A stretch of DNA of 64,000 nucleotides, taken from assembly GCF_044454545.1 (NCBI RefSeq), contig NZ_JBITDV010000003.1, forward strand, positions 248,001 through 312,000. The letters are read 5' to 3'. Positions 24,486 through 33,435 of this stretch are shown in pieces. Origin of the DNA: Cryptosporangium sp044454545. Lineage in GTDB: Bacteria; Actinomycetota; Actinomycetes; Mycobacteriales; Cryptosporangiaceae. The translations under genes and the position numbers were made by a program. Positions within the stretch are counted from its first letter, which is position 1; each line of letters opens with the position of its first letter. The notes beneath the pieces are model-generated. The model was not told the origin of the DNA. It searched no databases and worked only from the letters and a program-made list of their open reading frames with translations.

Positions 24486-25148
24486 TCAGCCGACGCGCTC
24501 GATCACCGCGCGCCGGATGAGAAACTTGCCGGGCTCGCGGACCTGCTCGAACGCCGCGTCGTTCAGCAGCGCACAGCTACCCGAAGCCCCGGTGACCTGG
24601 ACCGTGATCGACTTGTCGTTGTCCAGGTTGGTGACCCGCAGCTGCGTGCCGACCGGGAACTGGTTGCTCGACGCGGCCGGCGCGCCGTCCTCGCCGGAGA
24701 GCGTCACGGTGCTGCCCTGACAAACGACTTCGCCGTCACCGGAGCCCCCGGCCGGAGCGGCCGGAGCGGCCGGGGCCGCGGTGGTCGGATCCGCCGCGGG
24801 CGCTGCGGCAGCATCCCCGTCCGCCGCATCCCCGTCCGCCACCACGTTCGCGGTGCACTCGGCCACCACCCGGCGCTGCTGGATCAGGTCGACGACGGCC
24901 TGCCGGTTGGCGATCCGCGCGTCCGAGAGCGAATCCGGGTTGCGACGCTGATCGGCGATGAAGTTCAGATTGTTCTTCAACGCCTGGTCCAGGCCGCCGC
25001 AGTCCTCCTTGGGCGCCGCGGACTGCACGGCCGGACGCTCGCCCGCGGAACTGACCCCGATACTCACCGCGGTGGCTCCGCCGAACACGAGCACCATGCC
25101 CGCACCGATCGCCGCTGTTCGCCGCCAACTCGACTTCCGCTTCGCCAC
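24486..25148 (-). CDS. Secreted protein with a RlpA-like barrel C-terminus
   Basis: The 220-residue protein (GTG start) has a basic N-terminus and a hydrophobic segment at about residues 11-31 that is a signal peptide or anchor. A helical domain with two cysteines follows (EDCGGLDQAL ... VVAECTAN), then an Ala/Pro/Asp-rich linker, and a C-terminal domain of about 80 residues. The latter (FPVGTQLRVTNLDNDKSITV ... GKFLIRRAVIERVG) follows the double-psi beta-barrel pattern of RlpA-like and EXPB1-like proteins, though the catalytic-type Asp motif is weak. A cell-envelope role is likely. It is divergent from an asparaginase gene. Confidence 0.65.
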   Translation of the reverse strand: MAKRKSSWRRTAAIGAGMVLVFGGATAVSIGVSSAGERPAVQSAAPKEDCGGLDQALKNNLNFIADQRRNPDSLSDARIANRQAVVDLIQQRRVVAECTANVVADGDAADGDAAAAPAADPTTAAPAAPAAPAGGSGDGEVVCQGSTVTLSGEDGAPAASSNQFPVGTQLRVTNLDNDKSITVQVTGASGSCALLNDAAFEQVREPGKFLIRRAVIERVG

Positions 25149-25282
25149 GTCAACACCCTCTTGGTCCGTTACTGCTAGCCCCTTCGATAGCGAGGTACGG
25201 ACACTTGCGAACGATCGGTTCGGAACTCAGGAAGCTCTTAAGGTTCGGGCCGCGGCGCGGAGCGGCCCGCATACTGGGCATC

Positions 25283-26242
25283 GTGGCTGAATTCTCCTTG
25301 CCCGTGCTGGCCCAGGTGACGCGCTCCGGATTCGTCGAGAGCCGCCACCGCGGCTCCCTCGTCGTGCTGGACACCGCCGGCCGGGTGAACACCGCCCGGG
25401 GCGACGTGACCTCCCCGATCTACCCCCGCTCGACGCTCAAGCCGATGCAGGCCGTCGCGATGCTCCAGGCCGGCGCCGACCTGGACGGGCCGCTGCTCGC
25501 GCTGGCCGCGGCGAGCCACGCCGCCGAGCCGTTCCACGTCGACGGTGTGAGGCGCATCCTCGAGCGGGCCGGCCTCGGTGCGGATGCACTGGGCTGCCCG
25601 CCGGGCGCACCGCTCGACCCGGTCGTCGCGGAGGAGGTGCTGCGGGCGAACGACCCGACCGATCCGCGGCTCTGGATGAACTGTTCGGGCAAACACGCCG
25701 GATTTCTGCTGGCCTGCGTGGCGTCCGGATGGCCTACGGAGTCGTACCTCGACCCGGCCCACCCGATGCAGGCGCGCGCCACCGCGGAGATGGCGGACGC
25801 CTCCGGCGAGGCGGTCTCCCACCTGGGCGTGGACGGGTGCGGCGCGCCGGCCGCGACGATGAGCCTGACCGGCCTCGCCCGCGCGTTCGCCGCGTTCGTC
25901 CGGGCCGAGCCGGCTTCGGCGCGCGGACGGGTCGCGGCGGCGATGCGCGCGTATCCGGAGTACGTGGCCGGGACGCGCAAGCCGGACACCTGGCTGATGC
26001 GGGGCGTACCGGGCGCGCTGGCGAAAGGCGGCGCGGAAGGGGTGGTCGCGATGGCGCTCCCGGACGGCCGCGCGGTCGCGGTGAAGATCGACGACGGCGC
26101 CCAGCGCGCGATCTGGCCGGTGGCGGTCGCCGCACTCCGGACGCTCGGCGTGGACGCCCCGGTGCTCGACCGCCTCGCCGAGGCGCCGCTGCTCGGCGGC
26201 GGCCTCCCGGTGGGCGCGGTCGAGGCGCTCCCGCTGGGGTGA
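25283..26242 (+). CDS. L-asparaginase II family protein
   Basis: The 319-residue protein (GTG at 25283, just after CATC) has the family's markers in order: RSGFVESRHRGSLVVLD, the STLKPMQAVAMLQAGAD segment, an AAASHAAEPFHVDGV segment, MNCSGKHAGFLLAC, and GVDGCGAPAATMSL. These belong to the COG4448-type asparaginases of actinobacteria and rhizobia, unrelated to classical AnsA/AnsB. The reaction is hydrolysis of asparagine to aspartate and ammonia. No signal peptide follows the chosen start, so the protein should be cytosolic. It overlaps nothing and ends 6 nt from a convergent gene. Confidence 0.88.
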   Translation: MAEFSLPVLAQVTRSGFVESRHRGSLVVLDTAGRVNTARGDVTSPIYPRSTLKPMQAVAMLQAGADLDGPLLALAAASHAAEPFHVDGVRRILERAGLGADALGCPPGAPLDPVVAEEVLRANDPTDPRLWMNCSGKHAGFLLACVASGWPTESYLDPAHPMQARATAEMADASGEAVSHLGVDGCGAPAATMSLTGLARAFAAFVRAEPASARGRVAAAMRAYPEYVAGTRKPDTWLMRGVPGALAKGGAEGVVAMALPDGRAVAVKIDDGAQRAIWPVAVAALRTLGVDAPVLDRLAEAPLLGGGLPVGAVEALPLG

Positions 26243-26248
26243 GGCGCG

Positions 26249-27301
26249 TCAGCCGGCCTCGGCCGGCGCCGGCTCCTCGGCGAGCAGCTCCTTCACCCGC
26301 GGGATGACGGCGGTTCCGTAGAGCTCGATCGCCTTCCTCATGTGCACGTGCGGGATCGGGCCGTTCGTGTACTTCAGGTCGAACCGCTGCACGCCCAGCG
26401 CCCGCACCGTGCGGGCGACCTTCTGCGCGACGGTCTCCGGCGACCCGAGATGCAACGCGCCGTGGTTGATGTCGGACTCGAACCGTCCCCGGGTGTACTT
26501 CGGCCAGCCCCGCTCGGCCCCGATCCGGTTGTGCATCTGCTGCGCGTGCGGCCAGACGATCTCGGCCGCCTCCTCGTCGGTGGCCGCGACGAACCCCGGT
26601 GAGTGCACCCCGACCGGCTTCGGGTCGTGCCCGAACTCCGCGAGCGCGCGGTGGTACAGGTCGACGAACGGCGCGAACCGGGCCGGCTCGCCCCCGATGA
26701 TCGCCAGCGCGAGCGGCAGACCGTACTTCGCGGCCCGCACCACCGACTCCGGGCTTCCACCGACGCCGATCGACGCCCGCAGCGTCCCGGACTCGGTCTT
26801 CGGATAAACCTGCTGGTCGACGAGCGGAGGGCGGACCGTTCCGCTCCAGGTCACCGGGCCGCCGCCGGCCAGCAGCGCGGCCATCAGGTCGAGCTTCTCG
26901 CTGAACAGCACGTCGTAGTCGGCCAGATCGAACCCGAACAGGGGGAACGACTCGGTGAACGACCCCCGCCCGAGCGTGATCTCGGCCCGGCCGTGCGAGA
27001 TCGCGTCGAGCGTCGCGAAGCGCTCGTACACCCGCACCGGGTCGTCGGAGCTGAGCACGGTCACCGCGGTGCGCAACTGGATGCGAGAGGTGCGGGCCGC
27101 GATCGCCGCGAGCACGATCTCCGGCGCCGAGATCGCGAAGTCGTCGCGGTGGTGCTCCCCCACCCCGAAGCTGTCGACGCCGACCTCCTCGGCGAGCACA
27201 CCCTCCTCGATGACGTCCCGGATCACCTGCGCGTAGGGAACCGGGTTCCCGTCGAGGTCGACGCTGCGGTCGCCGAACGTGTCCAGCCCGAACTCCACCA
27301 T
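26249..27301 (-). CDS. LLM-class flavin-dependent oxidoreductase
   Basis: The 350-residue protein has the luciferase-like TIM-barrel pattern: MVEFGLDTFGDRS at the start, SFGVGEHHRDDFAISAPEIVLAA, RIQLRTAVTVLSSDDPVRVYE, and HGRAEITLGRGSF. These are typical of the FMN-dependent (rather than F420-dependent) group B. The substrate is unknown; many oxidise small carbonyl or sulfur compounds. It is transcribed alone and is divergent from the lipase-like gene, with 82 nt between them. Confidence 0.88.
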   Translation of the reverse strand: MVEFGLDTFGDRSVDLDGNPVPYAQVIRDVIEEGVLAEEVGVDSFGVGEHHRDDFAISAPEIVLAAIAARTSRIQLRTAVTVLSSDDPVRVYERFATLDAISHGRAEITLGRGSFTESFPLFGFDLADYDVLFSEKLDLMAALLAGGGPVTWSGTVRPPLVDQQVYPKTESGTLRASIGVGGSPESVVRAAKYGLPLALAIIGGEPARFAPFVDLYHRALAEFGHDPKPVGVHSPGFVAATDEEAAEIVWPHAQQMHNRIGAERGWPKYTRGRFESDINHGALHLGSPETVAQKVARTVRALGVQRFDLKYTNGPIPHVHMRKAIELYGTAVIPRVKELLAEEPAPAEAG

Positions 27302-27383
27302 TCCCCGGAGATTACGTGGTTGCCCGGAAGCGCCGGCACGCCGCTCGCCTCCACACTCGCCTCACCGATGGAGGGGGGCCGCG

Positions 27384-28877
27384 ATGGTCGAGGACCTGCC
27401 GATCGTGTACGTCCGGGGGTTCGCCGGCGGCACCGACGGCATCAACCGGGTGGTCACCGACCCGTTCTACGGGTTCAACGAAGGCTCGACCGCCATCCGG
27501 GTCGGCGGCGACGGGGAACCGCTGTTCCACCAGTTCGAAAGCCCGCTGCTGCGGCTGCACCTCGACGAGGGGTACGAGATCGGCGGCCCACCGGCGTCGC
27601 TCGACGAGGCCGGGGAGGTCGCGCCGAACAGCATCTGGATCCACCGCTTCTACGACGTCTCGGCCACCACCTGGGGCGACAAGCCGCAGGAGTACAGCCT
27701 CGAACGCGCCGCCGACGACCTGTACACGCTGATCCGCAAGCTCCGCGACAAGACCGGCGGGAAGCGTGTCCACCTGGTGGCGCATTCGATGGGCGGGCTG
27801 ATCTGCCGGTGCCTGCTGCAGAAGGTCCTGCCCGACCGGGGCGAGAACCCGGCCGACCACGTCGAGAAGCTGTTCACCTACGCCACGCCGCACGGCGGGA
27901 TCGCGTTCGACATCGGGTTCGGCCTGCTGGAGCGGGCCCGCGACCTGACCGGGATCTACGGTGCGGACGTCTTCGGGCGCGAACGCATGTACCAGTACCT
28001 GACCCCGGCCGCCCAGCGCGGCGGGAAGCCGCCGGACGACTGGCGGCCGGAGGAGATCCCGCCGGGCTCGTTCCCGCTGGATCGGGTCTTCTGCCTGATC
28101 GGCACCAACCCGGAGAACTACGACACCGCGCACGGCCTGTCGGCGCTGGCCGTCGGGCCGAAGAGCGACGGGCTGGTGCAGATCGAGAAGGCGTACGTGC
28201 CGGGCGCGCGGCACGCGTTCGTGCACCGCAGCCACAGCGGGCCGTACGGGGTGGTCAACTCCGAAGAGGGTTACCAGAACCTGCGCCGGTTCCTGTTCGG
28301 CGACCTGCAGGTACGGGTCGACCTGGTCGGTGCGCTGCCGGTCGCCACCCGGCACGACGTGTCCTGGCAGGCCGAGGTGCGACTCTCGATCCGTGGGCTG
28401 GCGATCGTCATGCACGAGCAGACCGCTGAGCACTGGTGCCCGATCCAGCTCTCGCTGCCGGTCGGGCAGGACACCGCGGACACCCCGTATCCGCTGCTCA
28501 CGCTGTTCCTGTCGAGCCGGGCCCCGCGGCCCGACCAGGCCACCGGCATGCGCTACGGCCTGCACCTGCGGCTGCTCTCGGTCGAGCAGTCCGACCACAC
28601 GCTCTGGTTCGGCAATCACCTGGAACGGGTCGCGGACTTCGACGACATCCTGATCGTCGACATGGACACGGGTGCGGCGGGGCTGACCGCGGCGGCGAAG
28701 TGGAACTCCGAGATCGGTGGTGCGCTCCGCGACTACGAGCCGGGTGAGGCGGAGCGCCTGGCCGACGAGAACCCGGTGCCCGGCGTCTGGGTCGCGAGCG
28801 TCCCGCTGCCGGCCGTCGCGCGCCCGATCCTCGGCCCCGCCGCCCGCCTACGCCTGACGGTCACCGCCCGGGGCTGA
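27384..28877 (+). CDS. Alpha/beta-hydrolase, lipase/PGAP1-like
   Basis: The 497-residue protein (ATG at 27384 after a GAGGGGGGCC ribosome binding site) has the alpha/beta-hydrolase nucleophile elbow AHSMGGLICRCLL at about residue 133. VHLVAHSMGG is the pattern of class-II lipases and PGAP1-like esterases. An oxyanion region (PIVYVRGFAGG) lies at the N-terminus. The likely acid and histidine are in the GPKSDGLVQIEKA and HRSHSGPYGVVNSEEGY segments, around residues 250-290. The C-terminal ~200 residues are an extra beta-rich domain of unknown role. No signal peptide is visible, so the enzyme is probably cytosolic. Confidence 0.8.
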   Translation: MVEDLPIVYVRGFAGGTDGINRVVTDPFYGFNEGSTAIRVGGDGEPLFHQFESPLLRLHLDEGYEIGGPPASLDEAGEVAPNSIWIHRFYDVSATTWGDKPQEYSLERAADDLYTLIRKLRDKTGGKRVHLVAHSMGGLICRCLLQKVLPDRGENPADHVEKLFTYATPHGGIAFDIGFGLLERARDLTGIYGADVFGRERMYQYLTPAAQRGGKPPDDWRPEEIPPGSFPLDRVFCLIGTNPENYDTAHGLSALAVGPKSDGLVQIEKAYVPGARHAFVHRSHSGPYGVVNSEEGYQNLRRFLFGDLQVRVDLVGALPVATRHDVSWQAEVRLSIRGLAIVMHEQTAEHWCPIQLSLPVGQDTADTPYPLLTLFLSSRAPRPDQATGMRYGLHLRLLSVEQSDHTLWFGNHLERVADFDDILIVDMDTGAAGLTAAAKWNSEIGGALRDYEPGEAERLADENPVPGVWVASVPLPAVARPILGPAARLRLTVTARG

Positions 28878-28910
28878 ACGCCCGGCGGCGACCGGCCGGA
28901 ACGTCTGCCG

Positions 28911-30362
28911 TCAGACCACCACGCTGAGCAGGAGGACGCCGATCAGGCCGCAGACCGAGATGAGGCACTCCATCACCGTCCACGTCTTCAGGTTCTGGCC
29001 GACCGTGGTCCCGAGGTACTCCTTGATCAGCCAGAAACCGGCGTCGTTGACGTGGGAGAGGAACAGCGAGCCGGAGCCGATCGCGAGCACCATCAGCGAC
29101 ACCATCGGCGACGAGAGGTCGGCCGCCACCGGGGCCAGGATGCCCGACGCGGTCACGGTCGCGACGGTCGCCGAGCCGGTCGCGACCCGGATGAGCACCG
29201 CGACGATCCACGCGAGCAGCAGCACCGGGAGCGCGCTGCCCTCGACCGCGTTCGCGATGATCTGGGCCAGGCCGGTGTCGATGAGGACCTGCTTGAGGCC
29301 GCCACCGGCGCCGACGATGAGCAGGATCCCGGCGATCGGCGGGAGCGAGTCGCTGAGCGTCTTCGAGATCGCGCTGCGGTCCATGCCGCCGCCGCGGCCC
29401 AGGCCGACGATGCCGACGAGCACCGCGATCGTGAGCGCGATCAGCGGTGTGCCGATGAAATCGACGGCGTCCTTCAGCGTGTTCTCGGCGTCCGGCGCCA
29501 CGACGTCGGCGATCGCCTTGGCCAGCATCAACACGACCGGCAGGAGGATGCACGCGAGGGTCACGCCGAACGACGGGCGGCGGCGGGCCGGCGCGCCCGG
29601 GCCGTCCGGGTCCTCGGCCGCCGCCTCGCGGGCCTCGGCCGTGCCGGTCGCCGTGCCGGCGGCGTCTCCGCCGGTGGTGAACAGATCGGGCACCGGGATG
29701 TCGACCCACTTCGCGGCGAACCGGCTGAACAGCGGTCCGGCGATGATCACGGTGGGAATCGCGACGAGAATGCCGAGCGCCAGCGTCAGCCCGAGGTTCG
29801 CGCTCAGCGCCGACACCGCCACCAGCGGACCCGGGTGCGGCGGCACCAGCCCGTGCATCACCGACAGGCCGGCCAGCGTCGGAATCGCGATCCGGAACAG
29901 CGGCAGCCCCGACCGGCGGGCCACCAGGATGATGACCGGGATCAGCAGCACCACACCGATCTCGAAGAACATCGGCAGCCCGATGATCGCCCCGACCAGC
30001 GCCATCAGCCACGGCAGCGACCGCGGTCCGGCCCGCCCGACGAGCGTGTCGACGATCTGATCGGCGCCACCCGAGTCGGCGAGCAGCTTGCCGAACATCG
30101 CGCCGAGCCCGATCAGCAGGCCGACCGACGCCATCGTGTCGCCGAACCCCTTGCTGAAGCTGGTCGCGGTATCGGCCGCCGCGAGTCCGGCGCCGAGCCC
30201 GAGCCCGATCGCGCCGACGGTCAGCGCGATGAACGGATGCAGCTTGATCCAGGTGATCAGCACCACGACCACCGCGATACCGATCAGCGCGGCGATGATC
30301 AGCCGCGGATCCGAACTCGCCGGCTCCGGCGCGTCCGCCGCCAGCACAGTCACGAACTGCAT
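28911..30362 (-). CDS. Gluconate:H+ symporter family permease (GntP)
   Basis: The 483-residue protein has about 12-14 hydrophobic segments. Landmarks of the GntP family are GFGDTMASVGLLIGLGAMFG near the start, LVPPHPGPLVAVSAL, and GLKQVLIDTGLAQIIA, then GSATVATVTASGILAP and SHVNDAGFWLIKEY. These permeases import gluconate or related sugar acids with protons. The ATG at 30362 has a GGGAGG ribosome binding site. No kinase or dehydrogenase of the pathway is adjacent, so the substrate is not fixed. Confidence 0.9.
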   Translation of the reverse strand: MQFVTVLAADAPEPASSDPRLIIAALIGIAVVVVLITWIKLHPFIALTVGAIGLGLGAGLAAADTATSFSKGFGDTMASVGLLIGLGAMFGKLLADSGGADQIVDTLVGRAGPRSLPWLMALVGAIIGLPMFFEIGVVLLIPVIILVARRSGLPLFRIAIPTLAGLSVMHGLVPPHPGPLVAVSALSANLGLTLALGILVAIPTVIIAGPLFSRFAAKWVDIPVPDLFTTGGDAAGTATGTAEAREAAAEDPDGPGAPARRRPSFGVTLACILLPVVLMLAKAIADVVAPDAENTLKDAVDFIGTPLIALTIAVLVGIVGLGRGGGMDRSAISKTLSDSLPPIAGILLIVGAGGGLKQVLIDTGLAQIIANAVEGSALPVLLLAWIVAVLIRVATGSATVATVTASGILAPVAADLSSPMVSLMVLAIGSGSLFLSHVNDAGFWLIKEYLGTTVGQNLKTWTVMECLISVCGLIGVLLLSVVV

Positions 30363-30459
30363 GAGGCCTCCCGGGACCCGAGGACAGGCGACGCCGCCCG
30401 CGTTGGACGCTTACCCACGCCACCTCACCCGTAACTTCACCTGACGCGGACGCCTACTG

Positions 30460-30473
30460 TCCGGTAAACCGGA
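30460..30473. promoter_or_regulatory. Palindrome in a divergent promoter region
   Basis: TCCGGTAAACCGGA has perfect 6-bp arms (TCCGGT/ACCGGA). It lies in the 136-nt gap between the GntP-type permease gene and the divergent PPOX-type gene, 26 nt upstream of the latter's GTG. It could be an operator for either gene. No regulator gene is adjacent. Confidence 0.35.
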
Positions 30474-30498
30474 AGGCGACCTGGATCGAGGAGGCGCT

Positions 30499-30993
30499 GT
30501 GGTCGACAGTGACGTGCTCAGCACACAGAAGCGTGGACGCCGGATCGCGATGTCGAAGGAGGAGCTCGATGCGTTCCTCTCCGACAGCCGCACCTGTCGC
30601 GTCGCGACGCTGACGTCCTCGGGCGCGCCGCACGTCTCCCCGCTCTGGTACGTGTGGGACGGGACGTCGCTCTGGCTCTACTCGATCGTGAAGAGCCAGC
30701 GCTGGGCCGACATCGTCCGCGACCCGCGGGTGGCGGTCGTCGTGGACGCCGGGCACGAGTTCTTCGAGCTGCACGGTGTCGAGCTGCGCGGCACGCTCGA
30801 GCAGGTCGGCGAGGCGCCGCGCACCGGCGCGGAGTCGATCACCGAGCTCGAGGCGGCCGAGAAGCTGTTCGCCGCGAAGTACTTCGGCGCCACCGGCGAC
30901 GGCCCGATGCACCACGACGGCCGGCACGGCTGGGTGAAGCTCACCCCGTCGAAGATCGCCTCCTGGGATCACCGGAAGATCGCTGACCTCTAG
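30499..30993 (+). CDS. Pyridoxamine 5'-phosphate oxidase-like (split-barrel) flavin/F420 enzyme
   Basis: The 164-residue protein starts at a GTG preceded by GAGGAGG. The split-barrel pattern is visible: MSKEELDAFLSDSRTCRVATL, the GAPHVSPLWYVWDGTSLWLYS strand pair, KSQRWADIVRDPRVAVVVD, and a closing WVKLTPSKIASWDHRKI. This is the FDOR-B/PPOX-like group common in actinobacteria, using FMN, F420 or heme; cofactor and substrate cannot be told. It stands alone with its own promoter, divergent from the gluconate permease. Confidence 0.85.
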   Translation: MVDSDVLSTQKRGRRIAMSKEELDAFLSDSRTCRVATLTSSGAPHVSPLWYVWDGTSLWLYSIVKSQRWADIVRDPRVAVVVDAGHEFFELHGVELRGTLEQVGEAPRTGAESITELEAAEKLFAAKYFGATGDGPMHHDGRHGWVKLTPSKIASWDHRKIADL

Positions 30994-31136
30994 GTAAACC
31001 CCTCCCGGGCAGCGGGCAGCCTGTGACCTTCCGCACTAGAACGTTCCAGGGGAACCCGAGCTACGCTGGTGTGCGTTGACCTGCGTTTCTCGACCGCGCA
31101 CCGTGGCGCCTTCGGAACCGTTATCCGGGAGGGGTT

Positions 31137-32408
31137 GTGGAACCGGTTGCTCCGGCGCGCCGTCTGGCCGCCGTGCTCTCGCTGGCGCTCGGTGGCTTCG
31201 CGGTCGGTCTGACGGAGTTCGTCGCGATGGGCCTGCTGCCGGAGATGGCACAGGGCCTGCTGCCGTCCGAGTACGTGCGTTCGATGCCCGACGCGGTCGC
31301 GCACACCGGCTGGACGATCACCGCGTACGCGCTCGGCGTGGTGGTCGGCGCTCCGCTGCTCGCGGCGCTGACCGCCCGGATGGGGCGCAAGAAGCTCGTC
31401 GTCCTGCTGCTCGCGCTGTTCGTGATCGGCACCGTGGCCTCCGCGGTCGCCCCGAACTTCCCGCTCGTGCTGATCGCCCGCTTCCTCGCGGCGCTGCCGC
31501 ACGGCGCGTACTTCGGCGCGGCCGGGATGGTCGCCGCCACGCTGATCGGACCGGGCAGCCAGGCCAAGGGCTTCGCGGCCGTGCTGTCCGGGCTGACCGC
31601 GGCGAACGTCTTCGGCGTCCCGCTGATCACCGGCCTCGGCCAGGCGACCAGCTGGCGGGTCGCCTATCTGGCGATCTCCGGGATGTTCGTGCTCACGCTC
31701 GTCGCGGTGCTGGCGACCGTGCCGCCGATCGCGGCCGCACCGGGCGGCTCACCGCGGGCCGAGCTGGCGGCGTTCGGCCGGCCCCAGGTGTGGCTGGCGG
31801 CCGCGGTCGCCGCGATCGGATTCGCCGGGTTCTTCTCGGTCTACAGCTACATCGCCCCGATCACGACCCACGTCGCCGGGCTGCCGGAATCCGCGGTCCC
31901 CTGGGTGCTGGCCACGATCGGCGTCGGCATGACCGTCGGCAACCTGCTCGGCGGTGTGATCGGCGACCGGAACATCAAGCGCAGCATGCTGCTCGGCATG
32001 AACGCGGTGATCGTCTCGGTCGTGCTCTTCGGCCTGCTGGCCTCGCACCCGGTCGGCTTGTTCGTCGCCGCGTTCCTGGTCGGGGCCGCCTGCCTGGTCA
32101 ACGCACCGGCCCTGCAGGCGCGCCTGATCTCGGTCGCCCCCGGTGCGCAGCTGATGGGCGCGGCGATCAACCAGTCCGCGACGAATATCGCCAACAGCCT
32201 CGGCGCCGCGCTCGGCGGCGTGGTGATCGCCCGCGGCCTCGGCTACACGTCCCCGGCCTGGGTCGGCGCCGCGCTCGCCGTCGTCGGGCTCGGCCTCGCA
32301 CTCGTCAGCTTCCGCCTCGACCGTCGTCAGGCTTCTCGTCCTTCTTTCGACGTCGAGCCGGGCGCCACCGTGGGCGGCATCCCCGCCGCCGCCGCCAACC
32401 GGGGCTGA
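31137..32408 (+). CDS. MFS transporter, DHA1 (AraJ/NepI/CmlA-like)
   Basis: The 423-residue protein has 12 hydrophobic segments. GGFAVGLTEFVAMGLLPEMA in helix 1 and APLLAALTARMGRKKLVVLLLALF (motif A) are hallmarks of the AraJ/CmlA/NepI branch of drug and sugar exporters. RFLAALPHGAYFGAA and GLGQATSWRVAYLAISG follow the same subfamily. The GTG at 31137 is preceded by GGGAGGGG. The leader holds a GAACGTTC palindrome around 31041-31048. A LacI-type regulator starts 31 nt downstream on the same strand, so both may be one transcript. Confidence 0.88.
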   Translation: MEPVAPARRLAAVLSLALGGFAVGLTEFVAMGLLPEMAQGLLPSEYVRSMPDAVAHTGWTITAYALGVVVGAPLLAALTARMGRKKLVVLLLALFVIGTVASAVAPNFPLVLIARFLAALPHGAYFGAAGMVAATLIGPGSQAKGFAAVLSGLTAANVFGVPLITGLGQATSWRVAYLAISGMFVLTLVAVLATVPPIAAAPGGSPRAELAAFGRPQVWLAAAVAAIGFAGFFSVYSYIAPITTHVAGLPESAVPWVLATIGVGMTVGNLLGGVIGDRNIKRSMLLGMNAVIVSVVLFGLLASHPVGLFVAAFLVGAACLVNAPALQARLISVAPGAQLMGAAINQSATNIANSLGAALGGVVIARGLGYTSPAWVGAALAVVGLGLALVSFRLDRRQASRPSFDVEPGATVGGIPAAAANRG

Positions 32409-32439
32409 GCGGGTTCGCGGAGGTCAGTACTCTTCCGGG

Positions 32440-33435
32440 ATGCGTACCGGACGGCCGACGCTCGCGGACGTGGCCGCGCGGGCCGGGGTGTCGACCGCGC
32501 TGGCGTCGATCGTCATGCGCGAGGCGCCGGGGGCCAGCGCCGCGACCCGCCGCCGGGTCCTCGAGGTCGCGGCGCAACTCGGCTATCACCCCGACAGCCG
32601 GGCCCGGCTGTTGCGCAGCGGGCGCAGCCGCCTGCTCGGCGTCGTGTTCGGCGTGCAGCACGCGTACCACGGAGATCTGGTCACCGGCCTCTACGAAGCC
32701 GCCGAAGACCTCAAGTACGAGCTGACGCTCAGCGCGGTGACCGACCGCAGGGACGAGCGGACGGCGATCAACAGCCTGCTCTCCGACCGGTGCGAGGCCC
32801 TGATCATCCTGGGGCCGCAGTCCTCGACCGCCGAGCTCGCCGCGCTGGCCGCGCGGATCCCGGTCGTCGGCGTCGGACGCGGGCTGCGCCACCACGCGCT
32901 GGACGTCGTCCGCAACGACGACGTGCTCGGACTGCACCTGGCCGTCGACCACCTCGTCGGTCTGGGCCACCGGCGGATCGTCCACATCGACGGCGGCCGG
33001 ATCCCGGGTGCCGCCGAACGGCGCCGCGGGTACCAGGAGGCGATGCGCCGCCACGGGCTGGACACGGGGGTGAGGGTGCTCCCCGGCGGCCCGACCGGCG
33101 AGGACGGTGCCGCCGCGACCGCCGGGCTGCTGGCCGACCCGCCGACCGCGATCACCGCTTTCAACGACCTCGCCGCGACCGGCGTGCTGGACGCGCTGCG
33201 GCGGGCCGGACTGACCGTGCCCGGTGACGTGAGCGTGATCGGCTTCGACGACAGCCGGTTGGCCCGGCTGACCTATCTCGACCTCACGACGATCGCGCAG
33301 GACACCGCGGAGATGACCACGCTGGCCGTCGGCCGGGCGATCGACCGGATCGAGGGCACCGTGGTCAGCCGGCGGGAGCTGGTGATTCCGCCGCACCTGG
33401 TCGTCCGGGGGACAACAGCCAGTCCGCCGCGGTAG
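32440..33435 (+). CDS. LacI-family transcriptional regulator
   Basis: The 331-residue protein has a LacI helix-turn-helix at residues about 4-50 (TLADVAARAGVSTALASIVM), the hinge helix region SRARLLRSGRSRLLG, and a periplasmic-binding-type sugar domain from about residue 65 to the end (HRRIVHIDGGRIPGAAERRRGYQEAM, VIGFDDSRLARLTYLDLTTI). It should respond to a sugar-like ligand. It follows the MFS gene by 31 nt. Its 3' end overlaps the convergent N-demethylase-like gene by 71 nt. Confidence 0.9.
   Translation: MRTGRPTLADVAARAGVSTALASIVMREAPGASAATRRRVLEVAAQLGYHPDSRARLLRSGRSRLLGVVFGVQHAYHGDLVTGLYEAAEDLKYELTLSAVTDRRDERTAINSLLSDRCEALIILGPQSSTAELAALAARIPVVGVGRGLRHHALDVVRNDDVLGLHLAVDHLVGLGHRRIVHIDGGRIPGAAERRRGYQEAMRRHGLDTGVRVLPGGPTGEDGAAATAGLLADPPTAITAFNDLAATGVLDALRRAGLTVPGDVSVIGFDDSRLARLTYLDLTTIAQDTAEMTTLAVGRAIDRIEGTVVSRRELVIPPHLVVRGTTASPPR

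Noticed and set aside
26255..26275. A GCCGGC hairpin as terminator after the asparaginase gene
   Set aside because: It lies inside the 3' end of the convergent oxidoreductase coding sequence and is only 6 bp; it may help termination but I cannot support it.
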